A stretch of 6,721 nucleotides of DNA from an uncultured Gemmatimonadaceae bacterium (lineage in GTDB: Bacteria > Gemmatimonadota > Gemmatimonadetes > Gemmatimonadales > Gemmatimonadaceae). This document shows, one piece after another, positions 1 through 5,669 of this stretch; the stretch's first letter is position 1; each line of letters opens with the position of its first letter. Location of the stretch: contig CATPBD010000113.1 of NCBI GenBank assembly GCA_955652265.1, positions 1 to 6,721 on the forward strand, in the 5' to 3' direction. The notes beneath the pieces are model-generated. The model had not been told where the DNA came from, did no database searches, and was given only the letters and a program-made list of their open reading frames with translations. A program made the position numbers and the translations under genes.

Positions 1-39
1 CGGTGGGTCCTTATTGCATTCGGCAAGGCGAGGGCCACG

Positions 40-594
40 CTACAGTCGGGGCAGCGTCACTCCTTGTTGCCCCTGATACTTCCCCTTCTTGTCCTTGTAC
101 GACACCTCAGGTTCTTCCTCGCCCTTGAAGAATAGCACCTGAGCGATCCCTTCATTCGCGTAGATCTTGGCGGGGAGGGGAGTAGTGATCGAAATCTCCA
201 TCGTGACGAAACCCTCCCACTCAGGTTCGAACGGTGTGACGTTCGTGATGATGCCACAGCGCGCGTAGGTGGATTTACCTACGGTGATCGTCACGACATT
301 GCGTGGGATGCGAAAGTATTCCACCGACCGGGCAAGAGCGAAAGAGTTGGGTGGAACGATGCAGACGTCGCCCTCGAATTCCACGAACGATCTTGGGTCG
401 AAATTCTTCGGATCCACAATCGAGCTCAGCACGTTCGTGAAGATCTTGAACTCGGGGGCAACTCTCATGTCGTACCCGTAAGAGCTGACGCCATAGGAAA
501 TGACTCCCGACCTGACCTGACTGCTTTCGAAGGGCTCGATCATCCGGTGCTCCCTGGCCATTCGGGTGATCCAGCGATCCGATTGAATTGACAT
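40..594 (-). CDS. dcd: dCTP deaminase
   Basis: Deaminates dCTP to dUTP and ammonia in the cytoplasm, feeding dUMP and dTTP synthesis. The 184-residue product is close to the usual ~188 and is alignable over its whole length with the Dcd/dUTPase-fold family. Visible hallmarks are [13 protein letters not shown] (33-45), the FKIFTN block (49-54), PPNSFALA (81-88), GKSTYARCG (106-114) carrying the Ser108 and Arg112 equivalents of the catalytic Ser111/Arg115 of E. coli Dcd, and [10 protein letters not shown] (126-135) with Glu133 as the likely catalytic glutamate. The C-terminal [14 protein letters not shown] is the family's usual nucleotide-covering tail. The ATG at 592-594 gives the typical N-terminus MSIQSDRWI, although no Shine-Dalgarno is evident before it. 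One oddity is Ile136, where I recall most relatives having Asn (EFSNTTPLP becomes EISITTPLP). It is divergent from nuoA with a 195-base gap and has no functional link to complex I. Whether it also hydrolyses dUTP, as some homologues do, cannot be decided. Confidence 0.95.
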   Translation of the reverse strand: MSIQSDRWITRMAREHRMIEPFESSQVRSGVISYGVSSYGYDMRVAPEFKIFTNVLSSIVDPKNFDPRSFVEFEGDVCIVPPNSFALARSVEYFRIPRNVVTITVGKSTYARCGIITNVTPFEPEWEGFVTMEISITTPLPAKIYANEGIAQVLFFKGEEEPEVSYKDKKGKYQGQQGVTLPRL

Positions 595-634
595 TAATGA
601 GGGTTTGATTGCGGTAAGAGCGCTGGCCCGTGGG

Positions 635-650
635 CGGCGGTGTGCTGCCG
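635..650 (+). repeat. Small GC-rich hairpin in the dcd-nuoA gap
   Basis: CGGCGG (635-640) can pair with CTGCCG (645-650), five Watson-Crick pairs plus one G-U, around a TGTG tetraloop. No T-run follows on the + strand, so it does not look like an intrinsic terminator. If dcd is transcribed from upstream of 650, it would lie in the dcd leader, where the G-U becomes a C-A mismatch. An overlapping alternative pairing (GCCC at 626-629 with GGGC at 632-635) shows how easily GC-rich sequence gives such structures. Its function is unknown and chance is likely. Confidence 0.2.
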
Positions 651-716
651 AGTGTTCGCAAGTTTTCGTCGTGAATGTACGAATTTCGCACTATGATCGC
701 CACCGAAGCATTGCCG

Positions 717-745
717 TTGAATTACAAGATGGCGGTCGGTAAATT
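717..745 (+). promoter_or_regulatory. Candidate sigma70-type promoter for the nuo operon
   Basis: TTGAAT (717-722) is separated by 17 bases from TAAATT (740-745). Each hexamer matches the consensus (TTGACA, TATAAT) at four of six positions with optimal spacing, in the more AT-rich half of the gap ahead of nuoA. Transcription would start near 751-753 and leave a leader of about 38 bases. This is a pattern match only. Promoter consensus may differ in this phylum and no other evidence supports it. Confidence 0.3.
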
Positions 746-761
746 CCTGAAAATCGCGTTA

Positions 762-775
762 GTGAAATTTTTCAC
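762..775. promoter_or_regulatory. Inverted repeat just upstream of nuoA (possible operator)
   Basis: GTGAAA (762-767) and TTTCAC (770-775) are perfect 6-base inverted arms separated by TT. A two-base loop is too tight for a stable RNA hairpin, so a dimeric-regulator binding site is the better reading if the repeat is functional. It lies 14 bases before the nuoA ATG and just downstream of the promoter candidate, where a bound repressor could block initiation. Only one copy was noticed in the window. Confidence 0.3.
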
Positions 776-789
776 GAAGTCTGGAACTC

Positions 790-1194
790 ATGGCTCGCGC
801 TTATTTCCCGGTTCTGATGTTGCTCGGTTTCGTGGTGATCAATGGGCTCCTGATCATCGCGATCTCGTCGCTCACAATCCGCGCGCGGCCGACCCCGGTA
901 AAGCAGCAGGCATACGAATCGGGGGTTCCGGCCCTGGGGGACGCCCGCGAGCGGTTCTCCGTGCGCTTCTACCTCGTCGCGATTCTCTTCATCATCTTCG
1001 ACATCGAGACGGTGTTCATGATCCCGTGGGCCGTCTACTACAAACAGCTCTCCTGCCTCGTTCCGCTCGTCAACGACGCCTGCCCAGTGGGGAACATCTC
1101 CCTGTTCGGGCTCACTGAGATGCTTGTGTTCATGCTGATTCTGCTTGTCGGCTTCATTTATGTCTGGAAGAAGGGAGCACTACAATGGGATTGA
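790..1194 (+). CDS. nuoA: NADH-quinone oxidoreductase subunit A
   Basis: Small membrane subunit of complex I (ND3 homologue), sitting next to the quinone cavity at the junction of the peripheral and membrane arms. The 134-residue protein has three hydrophobic segments, about residues 6-30, 58-84 and 106-126, as expected. The cytoplasmic loop between the first two carries the family motif YESGV (42-46). Ser44 takes the place of the mammalian ND3 Cys39, as is usual in bacteria. The second helix has the signature [19 protein letters not shown], with the conserved acidic pair Asp71 and Glu73. The loop between helices 2 and 3 (about 85-105), predicted periplasmic, looks longer than I expect for the family and contains Cys89 and Cys98. 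The ATG is preceded only by a weak GGA (783-785). It is the first gene of the operon and its end overlaps nuoB by 10 bases. Confidence 0.95.
   Translation: MARAYFPVLMLLGFVVINGLLIIAISSLTIRARPTPVKQQAYESGVPALGDARERFSVRFYLVAILFIIFDIETVFMIPWAVYYKQLSCLVPLVNDACPVGNISLFGLTEMLVFMLILLVGFIYVWKKGALQWD
1173..1177 (+). promoter_or_regulatory. Ribosome binding site for nuoB inside nuoA
   Basis: GGGAG lies seven bases before the nuoB ATG at 1185, within the last codons of nuoA. It fixes the nuoB start that overlaps nuoA by 10 bases and suggests coupled translation. Confidence 0.6.
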
Positions 1195-1811
1195 CCACTC
1201 CCGCCGAACATCGCACGGTCTCCTACATTCCGGAGTCGCAGGAGGGCTGGGCCGCGACGCGCCTGGATTTCCTGGTCAATTGGGCGCGGGCCAACTCGTT
1301 GTGGCCGATGCCCTTCGGAACCGCGTGCTGCGCGATCGAGTTCATGGCGACCGCCGCGAGTGATTTCGATCTCGCGCGCTTCGGCATGGAGCGGATGAGC
1401 TTCTCGCCGCGACAGGCCGACGTGCTCATCTGCGCCGGTCGGGTGCCGTTCAAGCTCGCCCCGATCATTCGCCGCATCTGGCAGCAGATGCCGCAGCCCA
1501 AGTGGTGTATCTCGATGGGCGCCTGTGCTTCCACCGGTGGAATGTTCGACAACTACGCGGTAGTGCAGGGAATCGACACGATCATTCCAGTCGACGTCTA
1601 CGTTCCCGGATGCCCCCCTCGTCCGGAAGGACTCATCTATGGAATCCGCATGTTGCAGGAGAAGGTGAAAAACGAGCGCGCCGCGGATAAGGGGACACGC
1701 GACGAGATGGAGCCGGATCCTTCCAGCCAGCTTTACATTCCGCCGTCGGTGATCGACGAGCTCGGCGAGCCCTTCGGCAACTCCGTGAACCAAACCAGGT
1801 CCGCGCCGTGA
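1185..1811 (+). CDS. nuoB: NADH-quinone oxidoreductase subunit B
   Basis: Q-module subunit (PSST/20 kDa homologue) that holds the [4Fe-4S] cluster N2, the last iron-sulfur centre before quinone. The 208-residue product has the complete N2 ligand set: tandem Cys48-Cys49 in GTACCAIE (45-52), Cys114 in MGACASTGG (111-119) and Cys143 in VPGCPPRPE (140-148). The region [17 protein letters not shown] (67-82) is also typical. The hydrophilic tail after about residue 160 (KNERAADKG...) is variable in the family and reaches the usual bacterial length range. The ATG is supported by a GGGAG site seven bases upstream. The stop overlaps the GTG of nuoC in GTGA. It acts with NuoD to form the quinone pocket. 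Confidence 0.97.
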   Translation: MGLTTPAEHRTVSYIPESQEGWAATRLDFLVNWARANSLWPMPFGTACCAIEFMATAASDFDLARFGMERMSFSPRQADVLICAGRVPFKLAPIIRRIWQQMPQPKWCISMGACASTGGMFDNYAVVQGIDTIIPVDVYVPGCPPRPEGLIYGIRMLQEKVKNERAADKGTRDEMEPDPSSQLYIPPSVIDELGEPFGNSVNQTRSAP

Positions 1812-2503
1812 GCCGATTCGAAGTCGTTCGCACGGGCGCGAGTGCGCCCGACAGCCAACCCGCCACGCAAAGAACCGTTTCGCATCGGACTGAGCCGGCG
1901 AATCCGTCGGCGAAAGCTCTCCAGGAGAAATTCTCCTCCGCGGTCAAGCGCGTCGAAGTGATCTGGGGTGAGACCGTTGTCTATGTGGATCCGGCTGCTG
2001 TCAAGCAGATGATGGGTTGGCTGCATGACGATCCGTCGCAGCGCTACGATTTCTTGAGCGACCTTACCGCTGTCGAGTACCGTGACGCCGAGGTGCCGAT
2101 CGAGGTAGTATGGCATCTACGGTCACTTCCGTATCGGCGCTTTCTCCGCATCAAAGCGCAGATTCAGAAGGGGCAGCCGCTCGAGATCGACAGCGTTTAC
2201 GACATCTATCGCTCCGCTGATTGGTTGGAGCGTGAGTGCTACGACATGTTCGGAATTCGCTTTCGCGGTCATCCGGATCTTCGTCGCCTGCTGATGTGGG
2301 AGTCGTACAAGGAAGGCTTTCCGCTGCGCAAGGATTTCCCTCTTCGGGGGCGCTTCAGTCGATCCGAGCAACTGCGTCAGGCGCTCGCACAGAATCCCGA
2401 GGCGAGATACTCGATGGAGGAGCTCACCATTGCCGACGCCTTCGCCGAGCTGCCGACGGATATGCGTGACAGGCTGAGCAAGGGCGAGAGGACGGGCGAG
2501 TAG
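1808..2503 (+). CDS. nuoC: NADH-quinone oxidoreductase subunit C
   Basis: Peripheral-arm Q-module subunit (30 kDa homologue) with a structural role and no cofactors. The 231-residue protein carries the full complex I 30 kDa signature from ERE (141-143) through Asp146, His155 and Arg159 to Leu161-Leu162, followed by the conserved [14 protein letters not shown] (169-182). The GTG start overlaps the nuoB stop by four bases (GTGA). No in-frame ATG is available near the expected N-terminus, and the first ~35 residues are polar and low in conservation. About 49 residues follow the core (183-231), a charged tail longer than I expect for a minimal NuoC. The gene ends in TAG directly abutting the nuoD ATG, and nuoC and nuoD share one reading frame. 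In E. coli the two are fused as NuoCD. Confidence 0.96.
   Translation: MSRFEVVRTGASAPDSQPATQRTVSHRTEPANPSAKALQEKFSSAVKRVEVIWGETVVYVDPAAVKQMMGWLHDDPSQRYDFLSDLTAVEYRDAEVPIEVVWHLRSLPYRRFLRIKAQIQKGQPLEIDSVYDIYRSADWLERECYDMFGIRFRGHPDLRRLLMWESYKEGFPLRKDFPLRGRFSRSEQLRQALAQNPEARYSMEELTIADAFAELPTDMRDRLSKGERTGE
2486..2492 (+). promoter_or_regulatory. Ribosome binding site for nuoD inside nuoC
   Basis: GAGAGGA ends 11 bases before the ATG at 2504 and lies in the last codons of nuoC. It supports independent or coupled initiation of nuoD rather than read-through from nuoC. Confidence 0.5.
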
Positions 2504-3811
2504 ATGGCCAGGCGCACCGTCGAAGTCGAGCTCTCGACCTCGGGGCTTGATGCACAGGGCCGCCCCCAGCGCGTTCCACTCGTCACCAACGACGGCGGGA
2601 CAGCAGTCGCTGTCGAGCCCCCACCGAGTGTCGAGCCGGATCTCGAAGGTGAGCACATGCTCATCAACCTCGGCCCGCAGCATCCGGCCACGCACGGCGT
2701 TCTCCGGCTAGTGCTCGAGCTCGATGGTGAGACGGTCGTTCGCTGCATCCCGCACATCGGTTATTTGCACTGCGGTTTCGAGAAAATCGGCGAATACCGT
2801 CAGTACAACCAGATCATTTGCTGGACTGATCGCGAAGACTACCTCAACTCGATCGGCAACAATGTCGCCTTTGCCCTCGGCGCCGAGCGGTTGTTCGGAA
2901 TCGAGATTACGGAGCGGTGTAAAGTTCTGCGCGTCATCGCGTGCGAGTTGTCGCGCATCATGTCCCACCTGGTGTGGCTCGGCACGTTCTGCATCGATAT
3001 CGGCGCGTTCACGCCGTTCCTGTGGGCGTTCCAGCGTCGCGAAGAGATTTATCGTCTTATCGAGAAGTGGGTTGGCGCGCGTCTTACTACGTCGGCGACT
3101 CGGGTCGGCGGGATGGCGGCCGACATTCCCAACGGATGGATGGATGGCCTCCGCCAATTCATCCGCACGTTTCCGCACACGCTCGACGAGATCGATCGCG
3201 TTCTGACCAAGAACGCGATCTGGGTCGGCCGCACGGTCGGGCTCGGCGTGATGACACCTGAGGAGGCGATCAACTGGGGTCTCTCGGGTCCGATGCTCCG
3301 TGCATCGGGTGTCGACTACGACGTGCGGAAGGACTTCCCGTACTTGGATTACGAGACATACGATTTCGAGGTGCCGGTCGGAACGAACGGTGATGTGTAC
3401 GATCGATATCTGGTGAGATTCGAGGAGCTGCGTCAATCGGTGCGCATTCTGCAACAGGCTGCGGATCGGTTACCCGATGGACCGGTGAACATAGACGATC
3501 CCCGCGTCATCCTGCCGCCCAAGTCAAAAGCGACGAGTGAAATGGAGTCGATGATCCATCACTTCAAGAACGTGATGGAGGGCCCGCGGCCGCCAATAGG
3601 AGAGTCCTATTTCGCCGTCGAGAGCCCAAAAGGGGAGAAGGGCTACTATATGGTATCCGATGGGACGTCGAAGCCGGTGCGCTGGAGAATCCGGCCTCCC
3701 TCGTTCGTGAACCTCGCGGCGATTCCGAAGATGGTAGAAGGGCATCTACTCTCCGACGTAATCGCCATCAACGCCAGCATCGACATCGTCATGGGAGAGA
3801 TCGATCGTTGA
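2504..3811 (+). CDS. nuoD: NADH-quinone oxidoreductase subunit D
   Basis: Q-module subunit (49 kDa homologue) that forms the quinone-binding pocket with NuoB and descends from [NiFe]-hydrogenase large subunits. The 435-residue product has LGPQHPATHGVLRL (56-69), with His60 and His64, the quinone-site tyrosine in DREDYLNS (Tyr113), and the classical C-terminus DIVMGEIDR. The first ~50 residues are an acidic and proline-containing extension before the conserved core begins at about HMLINLG (51-57). By an ungapped offset of five residues to bovine NDUFS2 numbering, the pocket His59 and Tyr108 are kept. The two residues flanking cluster N2 are changed: Arg85 becomes Cys90 and His190 becomes Thr195 (GARLTTSATRVGG, 191-203). 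The ATG follows the nuoC stop with no gap. The stop overlaps the TTG of nuoE. The subunit appears functional. The substitutions are probably a lineage trait linked to quinone type. Confidence 0.97.
   Translation: MARRTVEVELSTSGLDAQGRPQRVPLVTNDGGTAVAVEPPPSVEPDLEGEHMLINLGPQHPATHGVLRLVLELDGETVVRCIPHIGYLHCGFEKIGEYRQYNQIICWTDREDYLNSIGNNVAFALGAERLFGIEITERCKVLRVIACELSRIMSHLVWLGTFCIDIGAFTPFLWAFQRREEIYRLIEKWVGARLTTSATRVGGMAADIPNGWMDGLRQFIRTFPHTLDEIDRVLTKNAIWVGRTVGLGVMTPEEAINWGLSGPMLRASGVDYDVRKDFPYLDYETYDFEVPVGTNGDVYDRYLVRFEELRQSVRILQQAADRLPDGPVNIDDPRVILPPKSKATSEMESMIHHFKNVMEGPRPPIGESYFAVESPKGEKGYYMVSDGTSKPVRWRIRPPSFVNLAAIPKMVEGHLLSDVIAINASIDIVMGEIDR
3793..3799 (+). promoter_or_regulatory. Ribosome binding site deciding the TTG start of nuoE
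   Basis: GGGAGAG lies eight bases before TTG 3808-3810, inside the last codons of nuoD. With the TTGA stop-start overlap, it supports the TTG as the nuoE start. The next in-frame ATG (residue 48) would delete much of the N-terminal helical domain. Confidence 0.6.
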
Positions 3812-4356
3812 CCCCTGATCTCATCGGCGGATTGGAATCACCGGATTACGCGTCACACGATCGGGCCGCGCACGAGCCCTACACACTGGTATTTACTGGT
3901 GAGGTAAAGCGCGAGCTGGACGAGTTGCTCACTCGTTATCCGACCAAGATGGCGGCGCTTCTTCCCGCCCTCTGGATTCTCCAGCGCGAGCGCGGTTGGG
4001 TGAGCGAGGAAGGAATGGTGGAGGTGGCCGAGCTTCTCGAGCTTACACCGGCGTACGTGAAGGGCGTCGTCACATTTTATACGATGTACCACCAGCATCC
4101 GGTGGGAAAGTATTTCATTCAGGTGTGCACAACTTCGCCGTGCGGAATCTGCGGCGCCGAGGATGTTGTGAAGGCGTTCCTCCGTCATACCAACACCGGG
4201 GAGCTGGGGCTGACGTCGCCCGATGGTCGCTTTACGGTCATCGAAGTCGAGTGCCTCGGCGCCTGCGGATTTGCGACTCCGGTGATGGTGAACGAGGAGT
4301 TCATCGAATCGGTCACGCCGGAGAAGGTTCCGGACCTACTCGCACGACTCGCATAA
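3808..4356 (+). CDS. nuoE: NADH-quinone oxidoreductase subunit E
   Basis: N-module subunit (24 kDa homologue) with a thioredoxin-like fold that holds the [2Fe-2S] cluster N1a beside the FMN of NuoF. The 182-residue length matches the family (about 160-185). The N-terminal helical part is recognisable at KMAALLPALWILQRERGW (47-64), then the GVVTFYTMYH block (86-95). The four N1a ligands are Cys107 and Cys112 (CTTSPCGIC) and Cys149 and Cys153 (CLGAC). Cys115 in the CGIC stretch is additional. The gene starts with the rare TTG, overlapping the nuoD stop (TTGA) and preceded by a good ribosome binding site. The first ~25 residues are a polar extension. The TAA stop shares one base with the nuoF ATG. 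Confidence 0.95.
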   Translation: MTPDLIGGLESPDYASHDRAAHEPYTLVFTGEVKRELDELLTRYPTKMAALLPALWILQRERGWVSEEGMVEVAELLELTPAYVKGVVTFYTMYHQHPVGKYFIQVCTTSPCGICGAEDVVKAFLRHTNTGELGLTSPDGRFTVIEVECLGACGFATPVMVNEEFIESVTPEKVPDLLARLA

Positions 4357-5669
4357 TGGGCTACCCGCACGAGCCGCATCAAAGAGAAACCACGGTGCTG
4401 TCCCGGTACTTCGGCGACGCCGAAGCACGATCGCTCGACGGCTGGAAAAAGCGCGGCGGCTACAAGGCGCTGGAGAAGGCGCTGGGAATGGCACCAGCTG
4501 ACATCGTAAACATCGTCAAGGAATCCGGCCTGCGAGGCCGGGGCGGCGCTGGGTTTCCCACCGGGATGAAGTGGTCGTTCATGAAACCCGGCGATGGAAA
4601 ACCCCACTACCTCTGTTGTAACGCGGACGAGTCGGAGCCCGGCACGTTCAAGGATCGTGAGCTTATGCGGTGGACGCCCCACGCTCTCGTCGAAGGATGC
4701 GCGATCGGCGCGTACGCGATCGGAGCGGAGACGGCGTACGTCTACATCCGCGGCGAGTTCACTGAGCCGCTCTACTGGATGGAGCAGGCGGTCAAGGAGG
4801 CCTACGCGGCCGGCATCATCGGCAAGAACGCAATGGGCAGTGGAAAACGCATCGACGTCCACGTGCACAAGGGAGCCGGAGCGTACATTTGCGGCGAAGA
4901 GACGGCGCTGATGAACTCGCTCGAAGGCCGGCGGGGTAACCCGCGCATCAAGCCGCCGTTCCCGGCGGTCTCCGGCGTGTTCGGAATGCCCACTACGATC
5001 AATAACGTCGAGACATTGATCGCGGCGGCGCCCATCCTGATGAAAGGCGCCGACTGGTACAAGAAGATGTCGCTGTCGAATCCGAAGAGCACCGGGACCA
5101 AGCTCTACTCGGTGTGCGGCAACGTCTACCGACCCGGGACCTACGAGGTTGTGATGGGCTTTCCGTTCAAGGAGTTCCTCTACGATCTGTGCGGCGGCCC
5201 ACTCCATGGGAGAAAGTTCAAGGCGGTAATTCCGGGTGGGGCGTCGGTTCCGATTCAGACAATGGAAGAGGCAGAAGCCACGCTGATGGACTACGAAGGG
5301 TTCGTTGCGCATGGTTCCATGCTCGGCTCGGGCGGAGTGATCGTAATTGACGACGGGCAGTCGATGGTCTCCGTCATCGCGCGAATCGCCCGCTTCTTTG
5401 CGCACGAGAGCTGCGCCCAGTGCACGCAATGCCGCGAGGGAACGGCGTGGACGACCAAGATCATGGAGCGCATCCGTGACGGACAGGGAACCATGGAAGA
5501 TCTCGACACGCTGCTGGACATCGCCGACCAGATGACTGGCAAGACGATCTGCGTGCTCAGTGATTCGTGTGCGGTTCCTGTCGTTTCCGGAATCCAGAAG
5601 TTCCGTAGCGAGTTCGAGGGGTTGATCCAGGGTAGGCGCTTCCACCCTGTAGTCGCGGCGGTTGCCTGA
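4356..5669 (+). CDS. nuoF: NADH-quinone oxidoreductase subunit F (NADH- and FMN-binding)
   Basis: N-module subunit (51 kDa homologue) that oxidises NADH at FMN and passes electrons to [4Fe-4S] cluster N3. The 437-residue protein has the FMN-binding glycine-rich loop GLRGRGGAGFPTGMKW (58-73), NADESEPGTFKDREL (89-103), the nucleotide-binding GAGAYICGEETAL (173-185), the SLBB domain (about 245-305) and the N3 ligands Cys353, Cys356, Cys359 and Cys399. The N3 loop reads SCAQCTQC where SCGxCTPC is the common form. The frame stays open far upstream into nuoE, but homology begins only near residue 10 and the ATG at 4356 overlaps the nuoE stop (TAATG). No ribosome binding site is evident, so translation probably depends on termination of nuoE. 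Confidence 0.97.
   Translation: MGYPHEPHQRETTVLSRYFGDAEARSLDGWKKRGGYKALEKALGMAPADIVNIVKESGLRGRGGAGFPTGMKWSFMKPGDGKPHYLCCNADESEPGTFKDRELMRWTPHALVEGCAIGAYAIGAETAYVYIRGEFTEPLYWMEQAVKEAYAAGIIGKNAMGSGKRIDVHVHKGAGAYICGEETALMNSLEGRRGNPRIKPPFPAVSGVFGMPTTINNVETLIAAAPILMKGADWYKKMSLSNPKSTGTKLYSVCGNVYRPGTYEVVMGFPFKEFLYDLCGGPLHGRKFKAVIPGGASVPIQTMEEAEATLMDYEGFVAHGSMLGSGGVIVIDDGQSMVSVIARIARFFAHESCAQCTQCREGTAWTTKIMERIRDGQGTMEDLDTLLDIADQMTGKTICVLSDSCAVPVVSGIQKFRSEFEGLIQGRRFHPVVAAVA

Noticed and set aside
635..666. An intrinsic terminator formed by the GC hairpin and the TTTT at 663-666
   Set aside because: The T-run is only four bases and 12 bases beyond the stem. There is no gene on the + strand upstream for it to terminate.
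595..700. A promoter for dcd on the - strand
   Set aside because: TACATT (complement of 674-679) and CATAGT near 690-695 resemble -10 boxes, but neither has a convincing -35 partner at 16-18 bases, and no ribosome binding site precedes the dcd ATG.
675..1118. A + strand frame starting in the dcd-nuoA gap and running into nuoA in another frame
   Set aside because: Most of it overlaps nuoA out of frame and reads as low-complexity Arg/Gly/Pro sequence. The 38 codons before nuoA show no ribosome binding site or leader-peptide pattern such as a run of one amino acid.
2708..3454. A 248-codon antisense frame within nuoD
   Set aside because: The translation has no motif, and the + strand encodes a complete, highly conserved NuoD.
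3996..4355. An N-terminal extension of nuoF reaching back into nuoE
   Set aside because: The extra 120 residues are an out-of-frame reading of nuoE. Homology to NuoF starts just after the ATG at 4356, which also forms the TAATG overlap.
4185..5645. A 486-codon open frame on the - strand, antisense to nuoE and nuoF
   Set aside because: It lies opposite two strongly conserved complex I genes, and its translation is rich in Arg, His and Asp with no recognisable domain. Long antisense frames are expected from GC-rich codon usage.
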